Positions 1 through 6,099 of a DNA stretch of 14,109 nucleotides are shown one piece after another. How positions within the stretch are numbered: position 1 is the stretch's first letter; the number at the start of each line of letters is the position of its first letter. Both the position numbers and the translations under genes were made by a program. The notes below the pieces were generated by a model. The model was not told the origin of the DNA. It was given only the letters and a program-made list of their open reading frames with translations, and searched no databases. The stretch is from DATGHS01 sp035307785 (lineage in GTDB: Bacteria > Planctomycetota > Planctomycetia > Gemmatales > Gemmataceae), in contig DATGHS010000288.1 of NCBI GenBank assembly GCA_035307785.1, forward strand, positions 1 to 14,109, given 5' to 3'.

Positions 1-1
1 G

Positions 2-724
2 GAAGGCGAACCGATTGGTTGGGAACTGCCCGCGGGCTGGAAACAGGAACCAGGCGACGAAATGCGCTTCGCCACGATCCGTTTGCCAGTAGGCCTTGAT
101 GCTACGGTGACTCGTTTGCCCGGTGCACAGCAGCTTTTGCCCAATGTGAACCGCTGGCGCGGCCAGATTGGTCTGAGCGAAATCGGCGCCGGCGAATTGG
201 ATCAGAATTGCAAGAAGGAAACGATTGCCGGCGCCGAAGCGACCATCGTGGACATGGAAGGCGTGCGCTCGGACGCCGCCGCCCCGATGTCGGGCCCTCG
301 GCCAAAACCGGCCGTGCCCTCGAAGCCGACTTTCACGGCCCCCAGCGGCTGGAGTTCGACCGCCCCCGGCATGATGGCCTATGCCGCATTTGAAGCGGGC
401 CAAGGCAGCGACAAGGTCAGCATCACGGTATCGCAGGCCGGCGGCTCGCCGATCGATAATATCAACCGCTGGCGCGGCCAGGTCGGCCTGCCGTCCGCAT
501 CCGATGATTTGATCAAGGCGGAGAGCAAGCCAATCGACGTGGCCGGCGAGAAGTGCCTGTACGTCGATTTGTCGAACAAAGAAACCAACAAGCGCATCTT
601 GGGCGTGATCTACCCGCAAGGCGACCGCAGCTGGTTTTTCAAAATGACCGGCCCGCCGGAGTCTGTGGAGAAGCAAAAACCCGCGTTCGAAGTTTTTGTG
701 CGCTCAGTGAAATTTGGAAAATAA
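2..724 (+). CDS. Hypothetical protein with a duplicated domain, 5' end missing
   Basis: The frame is open from base 2 to the stop at 722-724, giving 240 visible residues, so the true start and any signal peptide lie off the left edge. An ATG at 62 exists but is internal to the first domain copy and is not a convincing start. Two copies of one domain are visible, at about residues 5-86 and 111-190. Each has a P-x-GW opening, a variable stretch, and a near-identical N-x-NRWRGQ-x-GL core (about 48-58 and 153-163), followed by a weaker hydrophobic strand ending in VDM or VDL. A proline-rich linker (about 97-110) joins them. The C-terminus has WFFKMTGPP followed by a hydrophobic F-x-x-FVRSVKF end, which resembles PsbP/DcrB-like folds; that comparison is inference. 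It lies 47 bases upstream of resB on the same strand, so an envelope or lipoprotein role is plausible. No enzymatic motif is visible. Confidence 0.8.
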   Translation, partial: EGEPIGWELPAGWKQEPGDEMRFATIRLPVGLDATVTRLPGAQQLLPNVNRWRGQIGLSEIGAGELDQNCKKETIAGAEATIVDMEGVRSDAAAPMSGPRPKPAVPSKPTFTAPSGWSSTAPGMMAYAAFEAGQGSDKVSITVSQAGGSPIDNINRWRGQVGLPSASDDLIKAESKPIDVAGEKCLYVDLSNKETNKRILGVIYPQGDRSWFFKMTGPPESVEKQKPAFEVFVRSVKFGK

Positions 725-732
725 AAACGAAA

Positions 733-756
733 GCCCAGGGACGGCAGTCCCTGGGC
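733..756. repeat. Perfect 10-bp stem-loop in the leader of resB
   Basis: GCCCAGGGAC (733-742) and GTCCCTGGGC (747-756) are perfect reverse complements around a GGCA loop. The hairpin begins 9 bases after the stop of the upstream gene and ends 15 bases before the resB ATG. No T-run follows on the + strand, so it is not a classical intrinsic terminator. It may be a processing site, a partial terminator or a dispersed palindrome. Confidence 0.6.
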
Positions 757-771
757 TGTAGAGGCCCAATC

Positions 772-2034
772 ATGAGCCAAGTACTAGACGCCCCCCACGC
801 CGGCGCTGCCTCTTCGCCTTCATTCGGCGAGCTGCTGAGGAAAATCCTAAAGCCGGTTGCGTCTCTCACACTGACTGTCGTGCTGCTCAGCATGTGCATG
901 TGGCTGGTGTTTTGCGGCACCTGGGCGCAACGCGATGACGGCATCTGGACGGTGGTGCGCGTCTATTTCCGCTCCTGGTTCGTCTGGATTCCCTTGCAAA
1001 TTTTCGCTGCCTCCGGGGCCAAAATTCCATCATGGGTCGGCGTGCCCTTTCCCGGCGGCTGGACGCTTGGGTTCGCACTCCTTTTCAACCTGCTCGCGGC
1101 CCACATCACGCGCTTTCAATTCCGCATCAAGCGCGCGGGAATTTGGCTGATCCACAGCGGTATCATCTTGCTACTGTTCGGCGAGCTTCTGACCGGCTTG
1201 TTCGCGACTGAAGGCCACATGGTGATCGCCGAAGGCGGTTCCGCCAATTTCATCGAGGATAGCCGGCATTATGAACTGGTCTTTGTCGATCCTTCCGATG
1301 CCAATGTCGATCAAGTCGTGACCGTGCCAGCAAGCTTGCTCAAGAACGGCGCAAAGATCAGCGATCCGAAGCTACCGGTGGACATTGAAGTAGTCCAGTA
1401 CATGCACAATTCAACCCTCCACGAAGAATCATCGGCCCAAAACCGAGCCACGGCCGGCCTCGGCCTCGAGTCCTACGTGGAAGAAAGGCCGGTTGTTTCC
1501 GGCGTCGAAACCAAGGAAGAGGAAGACCGCCCGTCGGCGTACTTGCACCTGCGAGAAAAGAGCAGTGGGGCCGACCTCGGCACCTGGCTCGTATCGCTGT
1601 TCTTCCAGTCGCGGCTTCAGCCGGAATCGCAAGCCGTGACTGCCGGCGGCAAGCCCTACCGCATGTACCTGTGGAACCAGCGAACCTACAAACCCTACAC
1701 CATCCATCTGCAAAAGTTCACGCACGACAAATACGTCGGCACAGAAACCCCGAAAGACTATCGCAGCCACATTCGGCTCGTCGATCCCGAAGAGAACACG
1801 AACCGCGAGACGGAAATCTACATGAATACGCCGCTGCGCTACCGCGGCGACACCTTCTATCAATCCGGGGTGCTGGACCCGCGGATCCTCGGCAAAAAGG
1901 GCACTATCCTGCAGGTTGTCCGCAACCCAAGCTGGCTGATGCCGTATGTTTCCTGCACGCTCGTCTCGCTTGGCATGCTCGTGCACTTCGGCATCCACCT
2001 GGTCGGCTTCTTGACGCGGAGGGCCAAGGTATGA
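772..2034 (+). CDS. resB: ResB-like cytochrome c biogenesis protein (System II)
   Basis: A 420-residue membrane protein of the ResB/Ccs1 family, which with CcsA delivers heme across the membrane and attaches it to apocytochrome c. Hydrophobic segments lie at about residues 30-51, 97-115, 122-144 and 385-413, with a large extracytoplasmic domain between the third and fourth, the usual ResB plan. Histidines in membrane segments that fit the family's heme-handling residues are H111, H128 (GIWLIHSG) and H405/H409 (VHFGIH). The domain end YRGDTFYQSG is also typical. The ATG at 772 is chosen because an AGAGG lies 7 bases upstream and the hydrophobic N-terminus follows sensibly; the frame extends further upstream but would overlap the preceding gene. 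The stop overlaps the start of ccsA, so the two are very likely translationally coupled. Confidence 0.88.
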   Translation: MSQVLDAPHAGAASSPSFGELLRKILKPVASLTLTVVLLSMCMWLVFCGTWAQRDDGIWTVVRVYFRSWFVWIPLQIFAASGAKIPSWVGVPFPGGWTLGFALLFNLLAAHITRFQFRIKRAGIWLIHSGIILLLFGELLTGLFATEGHMVIAEGGSANFIEDSRHYELVFVDPSDANVDQVVTVPASLLKNGAKISDPKLPVDIEVVQYMHNSTLHEESSAQNRATAGLGLESYVEERPVVSGVETKEEEDRPSAYLHLREKSSGADLGTWLVSLFFQSRLQPESQAVTAGGKPYRMYLWNQRTYKPYTIHLQKFTHDKYVGTETPKDYRSHIRLVDPEENTNRETEIYMNTPLRYRGDTFYQSGVLDPRILGKKGTILQVVRNPSWLMPYVSCTLVSLGMLVHFGIHLVGFLTRRAKV

Positions 2035-3953
2035 AAGCGAATTTTTTCGTTCCCGTGATTACCGTAAGCGTTTTTGGCATTTACCTGCTCGGCGCGTCGT
2101 TCATGCCCGACCTGGGCAACGGTAAGAAGGACTTCGATCTTGCCGGGGCGCGGCAAATTCCCGTGGTGGATGGCGGCCGCGTGAAGCCGCTCGACACCGT
2201 GGCTCGCACGGCCCTGCGCATCGTCAGCGGCCGGGAATCGTTTTACATCGGAAAGGAAGAACAACCGGCAATTCGCTGGGCCCTCGATGTGATGAGCTTT
2301 GACCCGGACGACAAGGACAGCCCGGTCTGGAATTATGAGGTCTTCCGCATCGAAAATGACCAGGTGCTGAATCTGCTGGGCCTCAAGCCGAAAGAAGGTT
2401 TCCGCTACAAGCTGAAGGATTTTTCCGACAAATTCGAAAAGCTCCAGGCGGAACTGGATCGCATTAAGAAGGTGCCGGAAAATAATCGTACGCTTTACGA
2501 CAACAAAATCGTCCAACTCAAGACGCACCTCGACGAATTCTTGAAGCTTCGGTCGTTGCACGACCCGCTCTTGCTTCCGCCTGGCTCAGCCGGCGAGGAA
2601 TGGCGCTCCCTGCAGGAAGTGGAAGAAGAAATCGGCTTCAAGGCCATTCAAACGGTGATGATCAAAGAAGGCATTCTGCCCAAAGACGTGAAGAACCTGC
2701 CGCCGGAGGAACAGAAGCGGCTGCGCCGCGAAGTGCAGGAAGAAGACGCCCGGCAACTCGCCGCCATTCCCGCCGCCCACGAGTGGCGGGAATTGCTCGA
2801 CGCCTACCGGGAGAACAAGCCGGCCGATTTCAACCGGCTCGTGGCCGGTTACAGCAAAAACCTTAGCTTCGTTCCGAATCGCGATCAGGAGCGGGCGAGC
2901 TTCGAGGTCTTTTTCAATCGCGCCGCGCCGTTTTACCAATGCTGCTTCCTGTATGCGGCCGCAGCCATCATTGGCTGCTTGAGCTGGATGGTCTGGTCCG
3001 AGCCGCTGCGCCGCACCGCTTTCTGGCTGATGGTCCTGACCGCGCTGCCGCATACTTTCGGTTTGATCGCGCGCATGTATATTCAGGGCCGGCCTCCCGT
3101 GACGAATCTGTATTCGTCGGCCATATTTATCGGCTGGGGCGCCGTGCTTGGCAGCTTGGTAATGGAGCGCCTCTTCCCGATTGGCATCGCCAATGTCGTT
3201 GGGGCGATCGGCGGGTTCGCCACCTCGATCATCGCCCACAATCTGGGCAGCGGCAACGACACGTTGCAAATGATGCAGGCGGTGCTGGACACCAACTTCT
3301 GGCTTTCCACTCACGTTACCTGCGTGACCACCGGCTACGCCGCGACCTTCGTCGCCGGCTTGCTTGGGATCGTGTTCATCATCCTCGGGTTGTTTACTCC
3401 CAAGCTCGATAAGAGCACCTTCAAGCTGCTGGGCCAGATGATCTACGGTGTGGTGTGTTTTGCTACCTTCTTAAGCTTCACTGGCACCGTGCTCGGCGGT
3501 ATCTGGGCCGATCAATCCTGGGGCCGTTTCTGGGGGTGGGATCCCAAGGAAAACGGCGCCATCCTGATTGTGCTCTGGAACGCGATTGTACTCCACGCCC
3601 GCTGGTGCGGCCTAGTTCAGCAACGCGGAATGGCCATAATGACCGTCTTCGGCAACATTGTCACATCGTGGTCGTGGTTCGGCACCAACATGCTCGGCAT
3701 TGGCTTGCATGCCTACGGTTTCATGGAAGCGGCCGTGCCGTCGCTAATTATCTTCGACATCAGCCAGGTGGCGATTATGGGCATCGGCCTGATTCCGCCG
3801 AAACACTGGGCCAGCTTCGGCGGGCGCTATGAGGTGGAAACGAAGGCAAAGGAGCCTGTGCGGGAAGCGAAACGCGAACCCAAGCCGGTGCCCGTGTCAC
3901 CGGTGCCGGTGAACATAGGCTCGACGGCAGTGACCGCCAGGCGGCCCCGCTAA
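2031..3953 (+). CDS. ccsA: CcsA/ResC-type cytochrome c synthase subunit with long N-terminal extracytoplasmic domain
   Basis: A 640-residue protein starting in an ATGA overlap with resB, with GGAGGG 7 bases upstream of its ATG. One membrane segment (about 8-25) is followed by a soluble region of roughly 270 residues containing IPVVDGGRVKPLDT (43-56), a motif I associate with long CcsA forms of System II. From about residue 301 there is a polytopic core. It includes the tryptophan-rich heme-binding WWD motif at about 492-510 (core WGRFWGWDPKEN, D504). Candidate heme-ligand histidines are H341, H428, H522 and H560 (LHAYGF). These features identify the heme-handling, cytochrome c attaching subunit that partners ResB. 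The last 40 residues or so are a charged, proline-rich tail. Gene order and overlap imply a resB-ccsA operon. The long N-terminal domain has no function I can assign. Confidence 0.9.
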   Translation: MKANFFVPVITVSVFGIYLLGASFMPDLGNGKKDFDLAGARQIPVVDGGRVKPLDTVARTALRIVSGRESFYIGKEEQPAIRWALDVMSFDPDDKDSPVWNYEVFRIENDQVLNLLGLKPKEGFRYKLKDFSDKFEKLQAELDRIKKVPENNRTLYDNKIVQLKTHLDEFLKLRSLHDPLLLPPGSAGEEWRSLQEVEEEIGFKAIQTVMIKEGILPKDVKNLPPEEQKRLRREVQEEDARQLAAIPAAHEWRELLDAYRENKPADFNRLVAGYSKNLSFVPNRDQERASFEVFFNRAAPFYQCCFLYAAAAIIGCLSWMVWSEPLRRTAFWLMVLTALPHTFGLIARMYIQGRPPVTNLYSSAIFIGWGAVLGSLVMERLFPIGIANVVGAIGGFATSIIAHNLGSGNDTLQMMQAVLDTNFWLSTHVTCVTTGYAATFVAGLLGIVFIILGLFTPKLDKSTFKLLGQMIYGVVCFATFLSFTGTVLGGIWADQSWGRFWGWDPKENGAILIVLWNAIVLHARWCGLVQQRGMAIMTVFGNIVTSWSWFGTNMLGIGLHAYGFMEAAVPSLIIFDISQVAIMGIGLIPPKHWASFGGRYEVETKAKEPVREAKREPKPVPVSPVPVNIGSTAVTARRPR

Positions 3954-3982
3954 GCTGATTGCGGCTTCGCCGGGCTAAAATC

Positions 3983-4020
3983 AAGGCACGGACTGCCCGC
4001 ATTGCGGGCAGTCGAGCCTT
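3983..4020 (+). terminator. Two-part stem-loop downstream of ccsA
   Basis: GACTGCCCGC (3991-4000) pairs perfectly with GCGGGCAGTC (4004-4013) around a 3-base loop. An outer AAGGC (3983-3987) pairs with GCCTT (4016-4020) across a small asymmetric internal loop. It starts 29 bases after the ccsA stop, so it is placed to end or protect the resB-ccsA transcript. The following bases are only weakly T-rich, so intrinsic termination is uncertain. Confidence 0.45.
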
Positions 4021-4110
4021 CATTCTCCTCGTCGCTGCGGCAACCGCTGGGCAAAGCTCGTATTGCACCCCATTGCAAAACGAAGCAAAAACGACGGGTA
4101 TCGCATTCGC

Positions 4111-4194
4111 GTTGCACGCTCAAATTCCCATTTTGCATGCTCGGACCTGCGTTTTGCATTCTCGAATGACTGTTTTGCACGCCCAAAGATGAAG
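4111..4194. repeat. Four tandem 21-bp degenerate repeats (TTTGCAYGCTC core)
   Basis: Four consecutive units start at 4111, 4132, 4153 and 4174, exactly 21 bases apart. Their first 11 bases are GTTGCACGCTC, TTTGCATGCTC, TTTGCATTCTC and TTTGCACGCCC. The second half of each unit is much more variable. Read on the minus strand, the 21-bp period gives heptads containing (M/V)Q(N/R), as in VQNSHSR, MQNAGPS, MQNGNLS and VQRECDT. There are no unique spacers between identical repeats, so this is not a CRISPR array. Confidence 0.7.
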
Positions 4195-4300
4195 AAACCG
4201 CCGTGTGTGGGGTAGGGTGCAAAGCGAAACGAAGCCGGTGGGCGGCGCTGCCTGTTTTCGAGAATCGTATGCCGAGGTTCTTGGCAAAGTCCAAGCCAAA

Positions 4301-4333
4301 AACGAAATGACCCGCGCAGCTGCGCGGGTCATT
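4301..4333 (-). terminator. Intrinsic terminator for the small secreted protein gene
   Basis: Bases 4306-4333 form a perfect 28-base palindrome (ATGACCCGCGC arms, AGCT loop). Reading on the minus strand, the hairpin is followed directly by TCGTTTTTGG. It lies about 30 bases past the stop of the minus-strand gene ending at 4364. The stem, spacing and T-run fit a rho-independent terminator. Confidence 0.75.
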
Positions 4334-4363
4334 ACATTGCTTCGCCGCAAGCGGCGTCAGCGC

Positions 4364-4678
4364 TCATTTGAATTCGACTTTGGTCACCTTGATGACGTGC
4401 TTGTCGCCGTCCTTGCTGACGGTGCCGGTGACGGTGCCTTCCTTCGGCGATTGGCAAATTTCCTTGTGATTCTTCTTGCCCGAATCCTTGTCGAAGTAAT
4501 AGATCACGTCCTTGCCGTCTTCCTTGACCACGATGACCGTGGCGCAAGCTTTCTCGACTTTCAGATCGCACTTGGCGCAGGTGATGGTGCCCTTCAGGGT
4601 CTTCTCTTCGGCAAACGACTTGGTCGTCAGCGCGAGCATGATGCCCAGGCTCAGAGCCACGCAAGCGAAACGCAACAT
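4364..4678 (-). CDS. Small secreted protein with CxxC motif (DUF6370-like, tentative)
   Basis: A 104-residue protein with a classic signal peptide (hydrophobic core about residues 5-18, likely cleavage after SFA at residue 23), leaving a mature domain of about 81 residues outside the cytoplasm. The mature part has C34-AK-C37, C45 and C75, and ends in alternating hydrophobic strands (GTVTGTVS, HVIKVTKVEF), suggesting a small beta-rich domain with a metal- or disulfide-type cysteine set. From memory this pattern resembles the DUF6370 family, whose function is unknown; I am not certain of the assignment. The ATG at 4678 is preferred over an upstream in-frame start because AGGAG sits 7-8 bases before it and the signal peptide begins there. 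It is a stand-alone gene with its own promoter-like site upstream and a strong terminator downstream. Confidence 0.8.
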   Translation of the reverse strand: MLRFACVALSLGIMLALTTKSFAEEKTLKGTITCAKCDLKVEKACATVIVVKEDGKDVIYYFDKDSGKKNHKEICQSPKEGTVTGTVSKDGDKHVIKVTKVEFK

Positions 4679-4763
4679 GGAATTTCTCCTAGGGGAAAAG
4701 AATGTTGGAAGTACCAAGGCAGGTCGCGAATCTGTCTGCCCCCCACCTTCCATACTTCCAGGC

Positions 4764-4792
4764 ACTATAGGAAGCCAATTAGGCAAGAGCAA
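4764..4792 (-). promoter_or_regulatory. Possible sigma-70-type promoter for the small secreted protein gene
   Basis: On the minus strand TTGCTC (4792-4787) and TATAGT (4769-4764) are separated by exactly 17 bases. The -10 matches consensus at 5 of 6 positions and the -35 at 3 of 6. It sits about 85 bases upstream of the ATG at 4678. This is a pattern match only, and planctomycete promoters are not well characterised. Confidence 0.4.
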
Positions 4793-4841
4793 CCAGCTGC
4801 GGGAAGAATTTTGTGATCTGGGACCGGCTAAAGAGAAACCA

Positions 4842-4913
4842 CTGATTTCAGGGATATCACGGATAAAAGCCAAGAGCGTTTTTTTTTTATTTCCGTGTCA
4901 TCCGTGAAATCAG
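4842..4913. repeat. Imperfect inverted repeat with 22-bp arms and a T10 tract in the loop
   Basis: The left arm at 4842-4863 (starting CTGATTTCAGGGAT) and the right arm at 4892-4913 (ending ATCCGTGAAATCAG) are reverse complements with 3 mismatches. The 28-base loop contains ten consecutive Ts (4879-4888). The element lies between divergent genes. From memory, GGATGACACGGA-type palindromes recur in planctomycete intergenic DNA, but I could not search for copies here. Confidence 0.6.
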
Positions 4914-4975
4914 GGGTTCCTTTGATTCGGTCTGAGATTGACCAAATCCGCCTGATTCGCTATTCCCCGCCAGCT

Positions 4976-5014
4976 GGAAGAAAAATCGGCCGGTGATTTC
5001 CCTTCACCGGCCGA
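4976..5014 (-). terminator. Minus-strand intrinsic terminator with no obvious gene upstream
   Basis: TCGGCCGGTGA (4986-4996) and TCACCGGCCGA (5004-5014) form a perfect 11-bp stem with a 7-base loop. On the minus strand the stem is followed by TTTTTCTTCC, a good termination tract; on the + strand no T-run follows. No minus-strand coding region lies between this site and the + strand gene that starts at 5149. Confidence 0.6.
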
Positions 5015-5148
5015 CTTCGGAAGCCCAGCGTTCGACACGCCCTGCATATGGAGCAGCAATCCGGCAGGCGGACCAGATTGCCAACACGGAAGTTATCGAC
5101 TAGCCGTACACCGCACTTGAGAACGGAACCTATCCCGGAGGCACGGGC
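5015..5148 (-). other. Candidate body of an unannotated minus-strand RNA
   Basis: This 134-bp spacer lies between the minus-strand terminator and the start of the + strand VWA gene. It contains a stem-loop that pairs better as minus-strand RNA: arms at 5056-5064 and 5073-5081 give nine pairs with one U-G wobble, but the + strand transcript would have an A-C mismatch at the same position. No known RNA family is recognised and no clear minus-strand promoter is seen, so this is only a candidate. Confidence 0.15.
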
Positions 5149-6048
5149 ATGCACGAACGCGCCGCGCGTGGCAATTCTCGGCACTGGCAGGGTTGGAAGG
5201 TTTCGCTCGCTTTGCACGCTTTGCTGGGCAGCGCTATACTTTTCACGCTTTGGCGCGTGCCGCTTCCAGATTCTTCGCAACTGTTCAATACGAGGATGAC
5301 CGGCCCGCAGGATGAATTTTGCGTGACGATTTGTGAAGAGCCGGTCCACAAAATGCGCCCGCAAGCCGCTCCGCCGCCTCAATTATTGCCAGAAAAAGTC
5401 ATCGAGCCGTTGCCGACTCTGCCAGAGCTCAGCGGTCCGGATAAACATGTTCAACCGGCCGAAATGATCGAGCCGAAAAGCGCCAGTCATGACAACAGTC
5501 CCAGTGGAAGCGGCAGCAATGGCGGCAACAACTTCCGCTCCCACGAAAATCATTTGCCGGTTCCCGTTTCCGCCCGGTCCGTCGTCTTTGTGCTCGATCG
5601 TTCCGCCAGCATGGGCATCGGCAACAAAATGGAGATTGCCCGCCGCGAAATCCTGGCCACGCTGGCCCGCATGAGCTCAAGCAGCCGGTTTCAAGTCGTT
5701 GTCTATAACCGGCAAGCAGAAATGGTGAGAATCAACGGCCATACCGGGATGGCCGTCGTGACCGAGCGCAATCTTCAGGAACTATGGAATTTCCTGTCCG
5801 ACCTGACTCCGGAGGGCGGCAACGATAACTTGCGCGCGCTTCGTGAAGCGATCTCTCTTCAACCCGATGTGATCTGCCTGCTTTCCGATGCCGACGAGTT
5901 GACATCTGCGGAAGTGCGAACCATCACGAACTGGAATCACGGCCTGTCGTCCATTCACGCCGTCACCATCGGCGCCGCTCCACGCGAAATGATGCAACTG
6001 CTGGCGAAGCTCAACCGCGGCGCATGCAAGATGATCGACGCACGGTAA
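5149..6048 (+). CDS. Membrane-anchored von Willebrand factor A domain protein
   Basis: A 299-residue protein with a short basic N-terminus, one membrane segment (about 18-36), a proline- and serine/glycine-rich linker (about 65-140) and a C-terminal VWA domain (about 141-299). This resembles the N-terminal plan of TonB-like proteins, but the C-terminus is VWA. The metal-ion-dependent adhesion site is visible: D150-x-S152-x-S154 in VFVLDRSASM, T220 in LTPEGGN and D247 in LLSDAD. The VWA part therefore should bind a divalent cation and mediate protein contacts at the outer face of the inner membrane. The ATG at 5149 has GGAGG 7 bases upstream. No MoxR ATPase or partner VWA genes lie next to it, and it is convergent with hemH. 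Its partner and process are unknown. Confidence 0.85.
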   Translation: MHERAARGNSRHWQGWKVSLALHALLGSAILFTLWRVPLPDSSQLFNTRMTGPQDEFCVTICEEPVHKMRPQAAPPPQLLPEKVIEPLPTLPELSGPDKHVQPAEMIEPKSASHDNSPSGSGSNGGNNFRSHENHLPVPVSARSVVFVLDRSASMGIGNKMEIARREILATLARMSSSSRFQVVVYNRQAEMVRINGHTGMAVVTERNLQELWNFLSDLTPEGGNDNLRALREAISLQPDVICLLSDADELTSAEVRTITNWNHGLSSIHAVTIGAAPREMMQLLAKLNRGACKMIDAR

Positions 6049-6051
6049 GAA

Positions 6052-6095
6052 GTGACATGGTGGGAGGGTAACCAGGTGACCTGGTGGGATGTCAC
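6052..6095. terminator. Nested inverted repeat between convergent genes
   Basis: The outer arms GTGACAT (6052-6058) and ATGTCAC (6089-6095) enclose inner arms ACCAGGT (6071-6077) and ACCTGGT (6079-6085). TGGTGGGA also occurs twice in direct orientation (6058-6065 and 6082-6089). It fills nearly all of the 51 bases between the VWA stop and the hemH stop, so a shared bidirectional terminator role is plausible. It lacks a T-run, and the inner loop of one base is too tight to form as drawn. Confidence 0.4.
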
Positions 6096-6099
6096 CTTG

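Larger units (their letters stand above)
3954..4363. other. Gene-free spacer between convergent genes
   Basis: This 410-bp stretch separates ccsA (+) from the small secreted protein gene (-). It holds a two-part stem-loop just after ccsA, four tandem 21-bp degenerate units, and a strong minus-strand terminator, each listed separately. A minus-strand open frame of 114 codons (4294-3950) crosses it. That frame begins with TTG, runs into the end of ccsA and is largely built from the repeats, so I do not call it a gene. Confidence 0.7.

Noticed and set aside
2586..3314. Minus-strand open frame of 242 codons within ccsA
   Set aside because: It is fully antisense to the recognisable CcsA protein and has no motif or start signal of its own.
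4111..4194. Possible CRISPR-like array
   Set aside because: The units are contiguous 21-bp degenerate repeats with no unique spacers of constant length, and no cas genes are present.
3950..4294. Minus-strand 114-codon frame across the 21-bp repeats
   Set aside because: It starts with TTG, overlaps the end of ccsA, and is made largely of repeats and the stem-loop. It could be a recurrent repeat-encoded frame, but I see no evidence of a gene.
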